Assembly: GCA_017886875.1 (NCBI GenBank)
Contig: JAGHIZ010000094.1
Location: 101,663 to 165,662 of the forward strand
Direction of reading: 5' to 3'
DNA: 64,000 nt
DNA from: Butyricicoccus sp.
Lineage (GTDB): Bacteria > Bacillota > Clostridia > Oscillospirales > Butyricicoccaceae
Shown: positions 9,171 to 17,269 of the stretch, in pieces
Numbering within the stretch: the first letter of the stretch is position 1
Layout of the letters: each line of letters begins with the position of its first letter
Program-made: the position numbers and the translations under genes
Notes under the pieces: model-generated
What the model saw: the letters and a program-made list of their open reading frames with translations, nothing else
What the model was told of the DNA's origin: nothing
The model's database searches: none

Positions 9171-11471
9171 ATGTTAAAAAAGCGTTTTATGGCTGCATTA
9201 TGTGCCATTTCTATGTTTACAGGCTCTGTATATGCTGCAAATATTTCAGATTTTTCAGATGTAAATGGTCACTGGGCATATGATACACTTTCAAATGCAA
9301 TAGCTGATGGCTATTTAAACGGCTCAAATGGAAAGTTAAACCCAGATGGAAGCCTTACAGCTGCACAAATGGCTGTAATATTAAATCGAGTTTTGCATAC
9401 AAGCGATACATCAAGAGTGTATCCTAATATATCACAAAATGAGTGGTATTCTAAGGACGCTAATATTGCAGTATCAGCAGGATTTTTACCTGTTGATGGC
9501 TCACTTAATATAAATAATAATGTCACTCGTGGCGAAGTATTTAAAGTGCTTGTTAATGCTTTTGGTTTAGCCCAAGCAAATCCATCAATCGAACCAGTGA
9601 AAAAATTTAGTGACTGGAACGAGATGACATTAGATGAAAGACGAGCAGCAGCGGTTCTAATTGATAATAGTATTTTGAGTGGTTCTAATACTGGTAAGTT
9701 AAATCCAAATAGCAATATTTCTCGTGCTGAATTTATGACTCTTGTTTACCGCATTATAGACGGTGATTTAGTAAAAATTTATGCTCCATGGAAAAATGAA
9801 GAAATAACTGAGGGTAATGAAGATACTTCAACAGAAACAGAGCAGGAAACACAAAATAGTCAAGATGTTTCAACAGAGCAGACAACTGAGCAAACACAAA
9901 ATAGCCAAGAAACTTCAACAGAACAAGCAACTCAACAAACACAAAGTAGTCAAGATGTTTCAGCAGAACAGACAACTGAAGAAACACAAGTTGATGAAGA
10001 AGCAGAAACAACTGATACACCTGTAAGTTCAGATGAAGAACAAACTGAAAATTCAGAAAATCAAGATACAGAACAAATAGCAAAATTTCTAATGTTTGTA
10101 GATAGTGATATTTCTGCTTTGAATAAAGATGAAACTTATAACACTGTTATTTTAAGCGGTAAAGTTCCTGAAATTGTCGAGTCCTATTGGGACAAAATCG
10201 AGATGGAGCGTTTAGTTATAAATACAACAGGAGCAGATGTGGAGCTTGATAATACCATTGCTTTAAAAGCTAATACTATTGTTGTTGGTAGTGGTAATGG
10301 TGCAGTTACATTAAATGGTCAGATAACTAAGAATTTTGAAATTACAGGCTCTGGTCGTACTATAATTTTAAATGATGCTAAACTAGATAATCTTATTATT
10401 TCAGGAACAAATAATAAAATTATAATCAATGAAAATAGTAATATTGAAAATTTAACCGTTCAGATTTGTGCAAATAACAACAGCTTTACAATAGATGGAA
10501 ATGTTGTAAATGCAAATTTAAACGGTAATAAAACCACAGTTGATGGCAGTGGTAGAATAACAAGTGCTATTGTAAAGGGTTCATATTGTAGTGTTGCCCC
10601 TATCTATGAAAACTATGATGATAGCGGCGTTGATAATGGCTTAAATGGTGTAAAAATAAATATAAATGCTCCAACAGTAGAAGCAGGCGGTGATTTAGCA
10701 GCAACTGCGACAATAAGTGGAGTAACACAGGAAAAGATTATTTCAGCTCAATGGTATTATGAAGGTGTGGCTGATAGTAAGTTTGGAAATTCTAATTTCC
10801 AACTTTCTGAAGGAAAAACATCTACATATAGAAAAGATATTGTTTTTGAAAAATATATGGACCTTTCAAGAACAGTAAAATTTACTTTAAGTTATAAAAA
10901 TACTGTAACAGAGCAGGTTGAAACAGTTTCAGCACAAGCAGATGTAACGATAGTTAATTATCCTGCAAGTCATTATTTGCCAGATGCAAGTGAAGTTTTA
11001 GCAAAAGTACACCCTTATTATTATTCTGGAAATACAGACTATACTCAAGGTGAAAAGACTGTATTTGTAAATGCAAAAGGCTATTCTAGTAAAACACAAT
11101 ATTTAATTTGGGTTAGCCGTTCTGCACAGATGGTAAATGTTTTTGAGGGTTCACAGTGGAATTGGAAACTTATTCATGAATTCCAATGTGCAACAGGTAA
11201 ATCAAGTTCTCCAACACCTATTGGCGTTACAGAGGTAACATATAAACAGACTGGTTGGTACACAAGCTCTTATACTTGTAGACCTGTAGTACGTTTCTAT
11301 CCAGGAACAGGCTATGCATTCCATTCTCGTTTATACTATCCAGGAACTAATAAATTAAAAGACCCATCTATTGGTTTCCCAGTGTCTGCTGGTTGTGTTC
11401 GTATGTTAGATGAAGGTATTTATTGGCTTTATAATAATATTCCAAGCGGTACAACAGTAGTTATCTACTAA
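9171..11471 (+). CDS. Secreted SLH-domain protein with C-terminal L,D-transpeptidase (YkuD) domain
   Basis: A 766-residue surface protein. A signal peptide (about 1-23, cut near SVYAA) is followed by three SLH repeats (about 28-205; FSDVNGHWA, SQNEWYS, KLNPNSNISRAEF), which bind pyruvylated wall polymer. Then come a Gln/Thr/Glu-rich linker with three 15-residue repeats (227-271), a region of short beta-strand repeats rich in Asn and Gly (about 315-470), and a YkuD domain (about 600-766). The YkuD signature reads HSRLYYP...SAGCVRM with catalytic Cys742. YkuD enzymes make 3-3 peptide crosslinks or attach proteins to peptidoglycan. ATG 9171 follows AGGGGGGAG; the longer open frame to 9099 has no ribosome site. 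The combination suggests a wall-anchored crosslinking enzyme. Confidence 0.9.
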   Translation: MLKKRFMAALCAISMFTGSVYAANISDFSDVNGHWAYDTLSNAIADGYLNGSNGKLNPDGSLTAAQMAVILNRVLHTSDTSRVYPNISQNEWYSKDANIAVSAGFLPVDGSLNINNNVTRGEVFKVLVNAFGLAQANPSIEPVKKFSDWNEMTLDERRAAAVLIDNSILSGSNTGKLNPNSNISRAEFMTLVYRIIDGDLVKIYAPWKNEEITEGNEDTSTETEQETQNSQDVSTEQTTEQTQNSQETSTEQATQQTQSSQDVSAEQTTEETQVDEEAETTDTPVSSDEEQTENSENQDTEQIAKFLMFVDSDISALNKDETYNTVILSGKVPEIVESYWDKIEMERLVINTTGADVELDNTIALKANTIVVGSGNGAVTLNGQITKNFEITGSGRTIILNDAKLDNLIISGTNNKIIINENSNIENLTVQICANNNSFTIDGNVVNANLNGNKTTVDGSGRITSAIVKGSYCSVAPIYENYDDSGVDNGLNGVKININAPTVEAGGDLAATATISGVTQEKIISAQWYYEGVADSKFGNSNFQLSEGKTSTYRKDIVFEKYMDLSRTVKFTLSYKNTVTEQVETVSAQADVTIVNYPASHYLPDASEVLAKVHPYYYSGNTDYTQGEKTVFVNAKGYSSKTQYLIWVSRSAQMVNVFEGSQWNWKLIHEFQCATGKSSSPTPIGVTEVTYKQTGWYTSSYTCRPVVRFYPGTGYAFHSRLYYPGTNKLKDPSIGFPVSAGCVRMLDEGIYWLYNNIPSGTTVVIY
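9849..9983 (+). repeat. Three 45-bp in-frame tandem repeats
   Basis: Units at 9849-9893, 9894-9938 and 9939-9983 encode TQNSQDVSTEQTTEQ and two close variants in the linker of the SLH protein. This is a typical low-complexity spacer that can change length by slippage. Confidence 0.85.
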
Positions 11472-11475
11472 TATA

Positions 11476-11508
11476 AACAAAGGCGAGCAAAAGCTCGCCT
11501 TTTGTTAT
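11476..11508. terminator. Bidirectional terminator between the SLH gene and rnhA
   Basis: Stem AACAAAGGCGAGC / GCTCGCCTTTTGTT with an AAAA loop, flanked by A and T runs. It ends the SLH gene on + and rnhA on -. Confidence 0.85.
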
Positions 11509-11942
11509 TTTAACTTTTTCCACTCATTAACCGCAAGTTCATCACATCTATTATTATATGGGTTATCTGCATGACCTTTAACCCAGTGGAAAGTTACATT
11601 ATGATTTTCAAGTAAATTTAATAGTCTTTCCCAAAGCTCAACATTTTTAGCAGGTGATTTATCAGCTTTTTTCCAACCTCTAGCTTTCCAACCTACTGCC
11701 CAACCCTTAGTAATGGCATCTATTACATATTTTGAATCAGAATATAAGTCCACTTGGCAAGGTTCTTTTAAAAGCTCAAGAGCTGAAATAACTGCTAAAA
11801 GCTCCATTTTATTATTGGTTGTTAGCTTATCACCACCAGATATTTCTTTTTCATGTCCATTACATTGAAGTATAGCACCCCAGCCACCAACTCCAGGGTT
11901 GCCAGAACATGCTCCATCGGTGTATATAGTAACTTTTTTCAT
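11505..11942 (-). CDS. rnhA: Ribonuclease HI
   Basis: Removes RNA from RNA-DNA hybrids such as Okazaki primers and R-loops. The 145-residue protein has the full catalytic set: Asp9 ([11 protein letters not shown]), Glu47 (NNKMELLA), Asp69 (YSDSKYV), Asp134 (NNRCDELA), with His124 in WVKGHAD. The start is ATG 11942, which overlaps the TGA stop of the upstream ArsC-like gene (ATGA), with GGGAG eight bases before it. TTG 11957 and ATG 11948 are in-frame alternatives with worse spacing. Translation is probably coupled to the upstream gene. Confidence 0.95.
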   Translation of the reverse strand: MKKVTIYTDGACSGNPGVGGWGAILQCNGHEKEISGGDKLTTNNKMELLAVISALELLKEPCQVDLYSDSKYVIDAITKGWAVGWKARGWKKADKSPAKNVELWERLLNLLENHNVTFHWVKGHADNPYNNRCDELAVNEWKKLK

Positions 11943-12274
11943 TCCCATTTCTCCCAAATTTCAGGTTTATAACCAACAGTAGCTTGTTTACCATTTCTAA
12001 CAATAGGAGTTAATAATAACTTAGAGTCATCAAGCACATGTTCAATTTTATCTTGTTCGCTTGCTAAATATTTTAACATAGCAGCATTTTTTGCTTTTGT
12101 GTCTATTAGGTTATCAAGACCACCCACAGCACGAATAACAGAGCTTAATTCACCATTGGACATACCGTGTTTTACAAGGTCAACCGATTGGAATTTTATT
12201 CTACGCTCTTTAAACCAACGTTCAGCTTTTTTTGTATCAAAACACTTACTTTTTCCAAAAATTTGAATATTCAT
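11939..12274 (-). CDS. ArsC/Spx-family thioredoxin-fold protein
   Basis: A 111-residue protein of the arsenate reductase-like family (ArsC/YffB/Spx). It has one N-terminal cysteine at position 11 ([15 protein letters not shown]), the LVKHGMS segment and the C-terminal [12 protein letters not shown]. Only one cysteine is in the active loop, so it is unlike Spx (CxxC). Arsenate reduction is not implied, since no arsenic genes are near. Start ATG 12274 follows AAAGGAG. A weak -35/-10 pair (TTGTTA, 16 bases, TATATA) lies just upstream on the minus strand. It shares a four-base overlap with rnhA. Confidence 0.85.
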   Translation of the reverse strand: MNIQIFGKSKCFDTKKAERWFKERRIKFQSVDLVKHGMSNGELSSVIRAVGGLDNLIDTKAKNAAMLKYLASEQDKIEHVLDDSKLLLTPIVRNGKQATVGYKPEIWEKWE

Positions 12275-12350
12275 ATAAAAACTCCTTTGAATATAGTCGA
12301 AATATATAATTAAAAAAATAAAAATAACAAAAAAATTATTTAAAAAGACG

Positions 12351-12379
12351 TTGCAAAAGCTCTTTAATTTTCATATAAT
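12351..12379 (+). promoter_or_regulatory. Strong promoter for the 12386-12590 RNA
   Basis: TTGCAA (12351-12356), 17-base spacer, TATAAT (12374-12379). No open reading frame starts downstream on +, so its product is probably non-coding. Confidence 0.75.
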
Positions 12380-12385
12380 ATCAGA

Positions 12386-12590
12386 GAAGTGAATTCAGTT
12401 TAGCTGAGTTTTCAATACTTTATCAAATATACTGCCAATCATGTTTGATAAGTAATTTGCAGTATTCAGACTGCAAATATAAAAAGCAGCAGACAAAATA
12501 TTACAATCCCCCTTTTTACTACCCTTACTCCCCCAAATGTATATTAAGCTGCTGCTAATAAAAAATCCGCCTTTAGGGCGGATTTTTTTA
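12386..12590 (+). ncRNA. Candidate structured small RNA with two CCCCC loops
   Basis: This fills a 313-base gap without a gene. It starts about seven bases after a consensus promoter and ends in a strong terminator. Helices read directly: AATTCAG/CTGAGTT (12392-12410); TTATCAAA/TTTGATAA (12420-12451); a perfect 9-bp ATTTGCAGT/ACTGCAAAT with six-base loop (12455-12478); AGCAGCAG/CTGCTGCT (12485-12492 with 12549-12556), which encloses an unpaired stretch with CCCCC at 12508-12512 and 12530-12534; then the terminator. C-rich loops are the hallmark of Firmicute small RNAs that pair with Shine-Dalgarno sequences (RsaE/RoxS type). CCCCCUUUUU (12508-12517) is complementary over 10 bp to the ribosome site of the YfcC gene (23526-23535). 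It is not obviously 6S RNA, because its ends do not pair. The target is inference. Confidence 0.65.
12562..12590. terminator. Bidirectional terminator: small RNA (+) and secG operon (-)
   Basis: Perfect 10-bp stem AAAATCCGCC / GGCGGATTTT with loop TTTAG, seven Ts on + and an A-run giving Ts on -. The minus-strand gene stop codon lies at 12588-12590. Confidence 0.9.
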
Positions 12591-12809
12591 TGCTCTTGAG
12601 ATTACACCAAGAATAATACACAAAATAAGAGCTATCGCAGCTGCAAATGCAAAAATATGAGCATACTTATCCATATTTTGCACATCATTTTCTGATGCTT
12701 GACCATTTTGTAATTTGCCACTTTTCATAGAGCTTCTAAGCTGAAAAAAAGCTGTAAGCACTGCAAAAAGTGCAAATAATATCAAAAAGATACGTTGTAA
12801 ATCAGCCAT
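12588..12809 (-). CDS. Small two-helix membrane protein downstream of secG
   Basis: A 73-residue protein with hydrophobic helices at about 6-24 and 50-70, joined by a short polar loop with a conserved-looking MDKYAH. I do not recognise a named family. It begins one base after the secG stop, so the two are translationally linked, which suggests a membrane role beside the Sec translocon. That role is inference from position only. It ends inside a shared terminator. Confidence 0.75.
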   Translation of the reverse strand: MADLQRIFLILFALFAVLTAFFQLRSSMKSGKLQNGQASENDVQNMDKYAHIFAFAAAIALILCIILGVISRA

Positions 12810-12810
12810 A

Positions 12811-13047
12811 TTATAGCAGATTTAATGCAACAGCAACAACAACGAATATAACAGCTACAACACCAGTGATACGGTTTAGAGTAGACTGCATGCCATGTCC
12901 TTTTTTAGAGCCAAAGAATGTTTCAGCACCGCCAGAAATAGTACCTGAAAGACCTTGAGAAGAGCCTTCCTGCAGTAAAACGGTTACAATCAGAAACAGA
13001 CAAGCCAGAACTTCTATTACACTAAGAGCAATATGAAGTGTATCCAT
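12811..13047 (-). CDS. secG: Preprotein translocase subunit SecG
   Basis: Small accessory subunit of the SecYEG channel, 78 residues, with two membrane helices (about 6-24 and 56-77) and the characteristic conserved loop LLQEGSSQGLSGTISGGAETFFGSKK. Start ATG 13047 follows GGAGG. A promoter is visible at 13121-13149. The next gene starts one base after its stop. Confidence 0.95.
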   Translation of the reverse strand: MDTLHIALSVIEVLACLFLIVTVLLQEGSSQGLSGTISGGAETFFGSKKGHGMQSTLNRITGVVAVIFVVVAVALNLL

Positions 13048-13120
13048 GAACTTAAAACCTCCGCTTCATTAAGAAATATAACAGATTTAGATGATGATAT
13101 AAATTTCACATATACAATTT

Positions 13121-13149
13121 ATACTATCATAAACAGCATGTAATTGCAA
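13121..13149 (-). promoter_or_regulatory. secG promoter
   Basis: On the minus strand TTGCAA (13149-13144), 17-base spacer, TAGTAT (13126-13121), followed by a leader of about 65 bases to ATG 13047. Confidence 0.6.
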
Positions 13150-13156
13150 GGAGATT

Positions 13157-13297
13157 TTATAAGCAGAAATTGTTATTTAAGTTTGATATTTTTAATCGTA
13201 TCACGCAAAATATCACCATTTTTTCAAACTCATTAGGAATATTTTTTTCTATTTGGTTTACAATATCTATAAAACGATTTGGAAAATCAGAAAGCAT
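13157..13297 (-). pseudogene. Candidate 46-codon small ORF, possibly frameshifted
   Basis: Downstream of the nucleotidyltransferase on the same strand, ATG 13297 follows GAGGTC and reads MLSDFPNRFIDIVNQIEKNIPNEFEK, a plausible amphipathic start. After an A-run (T-run at 13212-13217 on +) the frame turns unlike protein and ends at 13157. Adding one A at that run would continue as NGDILRDTIKNIKLK and stop. This suggests either a decayed small gene or a length error in the homopolymer. No family is recognised. Confidence 0.3.
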
Positions 13298-13314
13298 ATA
13301 AAAAGACCTCGTAT

Positions 13315-14229
13315 TTATAGATTTTCTGGATAGAAACCAGCGTTAGTCATATCACTAAGAGCTTTCATAACAGATGGTTTGTCTTCACGATATGTAACAC
13401 CAAACCATTTAGCATCAGTAGTAAGCACTTTAGCAGTTGCTTTACCATCATGGATTAGAGTATCAACTGCATAAGGCAGATAAAATTCAGCTTTTTCAGG
13501 ATTTTTAGGCAGTGTATTTTCAAAGAAATCAAATAGCATATTTTCAAGCTCTTTTACTAAAGAAGGGGTAAAGCCCCACATATTCATAGAAACAGGTGTA
13601 CCTTCTTCAATTATGCCACTTTCATTATCTTGAGAAAAACGAATTACACCGTCACTATCTCTTTTAATAGCAGTTCTTTCTATGATTGAGGATAAAAAGT
13701 CGTCTTTGTCTTTTGTGCATACACCACGTGAAACAGTACCATTTTCAGTTAAAGTGTTTTCAACTTTATAACCTACCATACAATAACGGTATTTATCATC
13801 ATCTTTAGCTGAATTTAAAAACTCAAACATACATTTAAAAGCATCAGCACCGTAGAAATCATCTGCATTTATAACAGCAAAAGGCACATCTAATAGATTG
13901 CCCGCACAATAAATAGCATGACCTGTACCAAGAGGTTTAACTCTACCATCAGGAGCTTTTAAACCATCAGGTAAATTTTCTAAAGTTTGAAATGCATATT
14001 CTACGTCCATATATTTTCTAGCTTTTTTACCTATAGCATTTTCAAAAGCATCTTCAAGTTCAGGCTTAATAATAAAAACCACCTTAGAAAATCCGGCTTT
14101 ATATGCATCATATATAGAATAATCTAGGATAATTTGACCATTAGGGCCAAGTGGGTCAATCTGTTTAAGACCACCGTAACGAGAGCCCATACCAGCAGCC
14201 ATAACAACAAGAGCAGGTGCATTTTTCAT
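13315..14229 (-). CDS. Sugar-phosphate nucleotidyltransferase (NTP_transferase family)
   Basis: A 304-residue protein with the nucleotide-binding signature MAAGMGSRYGGLKQIDPLGPNG at about 10-31 and the NADDFYG metal motif near residue 120. These enzymes transfer NMP from NTP to a sugar phosphate. Its loop is unlike classic GalU (GAGLGTRFLPATK), so the sugar and nucleotide are left open. It is a single gene on the minus strand with its own promoter at 14353-14381 and a leader of about 118 bases. Start ATG 14229 follows GGAGGG. Confidence 0.85.
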   Translation of the reverse strand: MKNAPALVVMAAGMGSRYGGLKQIDPLGPNGQIILDYSIYDAYKAGFSKVVFIIKPELEDAFENAIGKKARKYMDVEYAFQTLENLPDGLKAPDGRVKPLGTGHAIYCAGNLLDVPFAVINADDFYGADAFKCMFEFLNSAKDDDKYRYCMVGYKVENTLTENGTVSRGVCTKDKDDFLSSIIERTAIKRDSDGVIRFSQDNESGIIEEGTPVSMNMWGFTPSLVKELENMLFDFFENTLPKNPEKAEFYLPYAVDTLIHDGKATAKVLTTDAKWFGVTYREDKPSVMKALSDMTNAGFYPENL

Positions 14230-14352
14230 TATAAAATCCCTCCATTTATATAAATCAAGTATTTAGCTTAACAGTCAAAATGTTATATTTACTCATTAGA
14301 GCGTGATATAAATGTATAAGTTCACAAGCAAAAAACAGTCTCTTTTAGTGGT

Positions 14353-14381
14353 ATTATAAACGATTTTTAAGCTTTTTACAA
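14353..14381 (-). promoter_or_regulatory. Promoter of the nucleotidyltransferase gene
   Basis: Minus strand TTGTAA (14381-14376), 17-base spacer, TATAAT (14358-14353). This and the pyk promoter are what the 372-base gap 14230-14601 holds. Confidence 0.65.
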
Positions 14382-14482
14382 GTATATACTGTCAAAATGC
14401 AATAAATATTGCAGGTTTGCAGAACAGTTTTGTGCCAAAATAATGAAAATGTTGTTTATGTTACTGAGTTTTAAACATGGTA

Positions 14483-14511
14483 TTGTCAAACATATAACGA
14501 TGATGTACAAT
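14483..14511 (+). promoter_or_regulatory. pyk promoter and leader palindrome
   Basis: TTGTCA (14483-14488), 17-base spacer, TACAAT (14506-14511). About 40 bases downstream, the leader holds GTACAA-AAAA-TTGTAC (14550-14565), a perfect inverted repeat that could be a regulator site or hairpin. Confidence 0.55.
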
Positions 14512-14601
14512 AAAAAACAGAATGGTATATTAGGTAGATGAGTAAAATAGTACAAAAAATTGTACGATTTTATATGTGAAATGAAGTGAGGTAAAATACC
14601 A

Positions 14602-16065
14602 ATGAGAAGAACAAAAATTATTTGTACACTAGGTCCTGCAACTGATGTTGATGGAGTATTAAAGGACATGGTAAAGGCTGGCATGAACGTTGCTCGTTTT
14701 AACTTCAGCCATGGCTCTCATGAGGAACACAAATCCCGTATGGATTTAGTTAAATCCATTCGTAAGGAGCTAGGTATGCCAGTAGGTATTATGCTTGATA
14801 CTAAAGGCCCAGAAATTCGCACAAAGACATATAAAGATGGTAAGATTGAAATTGTTGAAGGTCAGCAGTTTACTTTAACAACTCGTGATATCGAGGGTGA
14901 TAACACAATCGTTTCTATTAGCTATGAGGGTCTGCCAAACGATGTTACAGAAGGCACTACTATTCTTATTGATGATGGACTGATTGCATTTAAGGTAGAA
15001 AAGGTTGAAGGCACAGAAATTGTTTGTCGTGCTCTTAATGGTGGCCCTCTATCTAACCGTAAGTCTGTAAACGTTCCAGGTATTAAGCTTAACATGCCTT
15101 ATATCTCAGAGAAAGACCGTTCAGATGTTATCTTTGGTTGCTCTCAGGGTATTGATTTTATCGCAGCTTCTTTCTGCCGCAGTGCACAGGATATGCGTGA
15201 CCTTAAAGCTATCCTAAAAGAGCAAGGTTGCGAAGATGTTGAAATTATCGCTAAGATTGAAAATATGGAAGGCGTAAACAACATTGATGAAATTCTTGAT
15301 GAAGTAAATGGTATCATGGTTGCTCGTGGCGACCTTGGTGTAGAAGTTCCATTTGAGGAGCTACCAGCTATTCAGAAGAACCTAATTAAGAAATGTATCT
15401 CCCGTGGTCGTCGTGTTGTAACTGCTACACAGATGCTAGAAAGCATGGCTAAGAACCCTCGCCCAACTCGTGCAGAGGTTTCTGACGTTGCTAACGCTGT
15501 TTATGATGGAACAAGTGCTATTATGCTTTCTGGTGAAACATCTGTTGGTAAGTATCCAGTAGAAACAGTTGCAGCTATGAGCAGCATTGCTGAAAATGCT
15601 GAGGCTAACATTCATTATGACCGCCGTCGTATCACCCGTCCAGAATTTATGGATATGGAGCTAGGTGGCGAGAGAACAACAAATGCTATTTCTCATGCTG
15701 TTTGTACAACTGCTGCAGACCTTGATGCAAAGTGCATTGTTGCATTTACTGAGTCTGGTTCTACTGCTCGTGCAGTATCTTGCCACCGTCCAGGTAAGAT
15801 TATCGTTGGTGCTACTCCAAGCGAAAAGACTTATAACCGTCTAACTATGTCTTGGGGCATTATCCCTTGCATGGTTAAGCGTCCAGAAAGTGGTTCTGCT
15901 CTTTATGTTCAGGCTCTAAATGCTGCTGTTAGAACTGCTGGTGTTAAGGCTGATGACACTATCATTATCACTGCTGGTATGCCTGTAGGTCATGTTAACT
16001 ACACTAATACCATGCGTGCTATGAAGGTAACAGAGGAGTCTATTAACATTGCTATTGAGGAGTAA
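14602..16065 (+). CDS. pyk: Pyruvate kinase
   Basis: Last step of glycolysis: phosphoenolpyruvate plus ADP to pyruvate plus ATP. The 487-residue protein has RRTKIICTLGPA at the N-terminus, NFSHG, LDTKGPEIRT, the active-site signature IIAKIENMEGVNNIDEIL, MVARGDLGVEVP, and ATQMLESM. It lacks the extra C-terminal phosphohistidine domain seen in Bacillus Pyk. Codons are richer in C and G at third positions than its neighbours, as expected for a highly expressed gene. Start ATG 14602 follows GTGAGG. Confidence 0.97.
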   Translation: MRRTKIICTLGPATDVDGVLKDMVKAGMNVARFNFSHGSHEEHKSRMDLVKSIRKELGMPVGIMLDTKGPEIRTKTYKDGKIEIVEGQQFTLTTRDIEGDNTIVSISYEGLPNDVTEGTTILIDDGLIAFKVEKVEGTEIVCRALNGGPLSNRKSVNVPGIKLNMPYISEKDRSDVIFGCSQGIDFIAASFCRSAQDMRDLKAILKEQGCEDVEIIAKIENMEGVNNIDEILDEVNGIMVARGDLGVEVPFEELPAIQKNLIKKCISRGRRVVTATQMLESMAKNPRPTRAEVSDVANAVYDGTSAIMLSGETSVGKYPVETVAAMSSIAENAEANIHYDRRRITRPEFMDMELGGERTTNAISHAVCTTAADLDAKCIVAFTESGSTARAVSCHRPGKIIVGATPSEKTYNRLTMSWGIIPCMVKRPESGSALYVQALNAAVRTAGVKADDTIIITAGMPVGHVNYTNTMRAMKVTEESINIAIEE

Positions 16066-16119
16066 TTTTTCCTCTTATATAGATGATGCAGCTTCCAAAC
16101 AAAAAATTCACAATTTGTT

Positions 16120-16148
16120 TTGAAATTTTCAAAACCTTGTGATAAAAT
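16120..16148 (+). promoter_or_regulatory. Promoter of the LCP gene
   Basis: TTGAAA (16120-16125), 17-base spacer, TAAAAT (16143-16148). It lies upstream of the hairpin at 16166-16197, so the leader of the LCP mRNA would carry that hairpin. Confidence 0.55.
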
Positions 16149-16165
16149 ATGGTTGTAATATTAAG

Positions 16166-16197
16166 GTCGCACAAGTGATATTGTTTACTTGTGCGAC
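16166..16197 (+). terminator. Hairpin after pyk / in the LCP leader
   Basis: Perfect 11-bp stem GTCGCACAAGT / ACTTGTGCGAC with a 10-base loop, followed only by a short T-run. It probably ends pyk transcripts and may attenuate transcripts from the promoter at 16120-16148. Confidence 0.6.
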
Positions 16198-16236
16198 TTT
16201 ATGTATTGTAGTAAATTTGTCAGTTTGGGAGGAAAT

Positions 16237-17190
16237 ATGACTTTTCGTAGATTTTTTCGCATTGTAAGGCGATGGACATTTTTAGCTATTATAATAGCTG
16301 GTTTGTTTTTTGGTGGAAGATTTGTATATAATTCATTTTTTTCATACACACATGATAATTCATTAGATAATTTATCTGATGAAGAGCTAGCAGTAAATAT
16401 AAAGCCACAATCTGGGGTTACTAATATAGCTCTTTTTGGTGTTGATACACGCTCAAATGGTGAACCAGTTCGTTCTGACTCTATGATGGTAATGTCAGTA
16501 GACTCAGATAATGGCACAATAAAACTTGTATCACTTATGCGTGATAGCAGGGTTGAAGTAGAAGACCATGGCACACAAAAACTCTGTCATGCTTATAGCT
16601 TTGGTGGTGCTAAACTTGCAATTAAAACTATAAATCAGTCATTTGGTTTGGATATAACAGATTATGTTGAGGTAAACTTTCAGCAAATGGTAGAGCTTAT
16701 AGAAGCAATAGGTGGTGTCAATATTGATGTATCTGATGCTGAGAGAAAAGAAGCTAATAAATATATTGCAGAATATTATGAATCATATGGTTTAGAACCA
16801 ATTCTTATTGAGCAAACTGGTTATCAAAATTTAAATGGCGTACAAGCTATGACCTATGCAAGAATAAGAAAAGGTGGTACAGGTGATGATTGGGGCAGAG
16901 TAGAAAGGCAAGGAATAGTTTTAAATGCAATGTTTGATGAAGTAAAGAATAAATCACTTCCAGAACTTGTAACACTTATGCCTAAACTTATGCCTTATAT
17001 AACAACTTCACTTACCAAAACCGAAATGCTTTCACTTATGAAAGGTGCTTTGTCAAAAGGCATACCTGAAATACAGCATTATAGAGTGCCAGAAGATGGT
17101 CAGTGGAATTATGGCGGAAAAAATGATGAATATATAGTCTATGATTTGAATAAGGCTGCACAAACTATAGATAATTATTTATATACATAA
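16237..17190 (+). CDS. LytR-CpsA-Psr (LCP) family wall-polymer transferase
   Basis: LCP enzymes move teichoic acid or capsule polymers from undecaprenyl diphosphate onto peptidoglycan. The 317-residue protein has a short cytoplasmic N-terminus, one membrane helix (about 14-33) and an extracellular LCP domain with NIALFGVDTRSNGEPVRSDSMMVMS and SLMRDSRV, carrying the arginines and aspartates that bind the lipid diphosphate, then the YARIRKGGTGDDWGRVERQ motif. ATG 16237 follows GGGAGG; the open frame upstream to 16189 has no ribosome site. UppP, which recycles the same lipid carrier, is encoded about 4 kb downstream. Confidence 0.92.
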   Translation: MTFRRFFRIVRRWTFLAIIIAGLFFGGRFVYNSFFSYTHDNSLDNLSDEELAVNIKPQSGVTNIALFGVDTRSNGEPVRSDSMMVMSVDSDNGTIKLVSLMRDSRVEVEDHGTQKLCHAYSFGGAKLAIKTINQSFGLDITDYVEVNFQQMVELIEAIGGVNIDVSDAERKEANKYIAEYYESYGLEPILIEQTGYQNLNGVQAMTYARIRKGGTGDDWGRVERQGIVLNAMFDEVKNKSLPELVTLMPKLMPYITTSLTKTEMLSLMKGALSKGIPEIQHYRVPEDGQWNYGGKNDEYIVYDLNKAAQTIDNYLYT

Positions 17191-17202
17191 TTTCTCTTTA
17201 AT

Positions 17203-17237
17203 ATGTTCACCAAATGTTCAAAATACTAGGTTATACT
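17203..17237 (+). promoter_or_regulatory. Response-regulator promoter with 11-bp-spaced direct repeats
   Basis: ATGTTCA occurs at 17203-17209 and 17214-17220, one helical turn (11 bp) apart, just upstream of a TATACT -10 (17232-17237) that has no good -35. OmpR/PhoB-type regulators bind such direct repeats, so autoregulation is likely. Confidence 0.45.
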
Positions 17238-17269
17238 TCTCTATATTGATAATTTTGGAGGGGATAAAT

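Noticed and set aside
9849..9983. Regular 45-bp repeats as a possible CRISPR array
   Set aside because: The repeats are contiguous without unique spacers, in frame inside a secreted protein.
9754..10083. Minus-strand frame of Leu/Phe-rich repeats
   Set aside because: Antisense reading of the Gln/Thr/Glu linker repeats of the SLH protein.
11939..12274. Arsenic-resistance locus
   Set aside because: Only ArsC-fold proteins are present here and at 33392-33745; there is no ArsB/Acr3 pump or ArsR regulator.
12386..12590. 6S RNA for the structured transcript
   Set aside because: 6S RNA needs pairing between its 5' and 3' ends around a central bubble; the ends here do not pair and the structure is a row of hairpins with C-rich loops.
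14376..14684. Minus-strand open frame of 102 codons upstream of pyk
   Set aside because: It crosses the pyk promoter and start, has no ribosome site and an odd composition.
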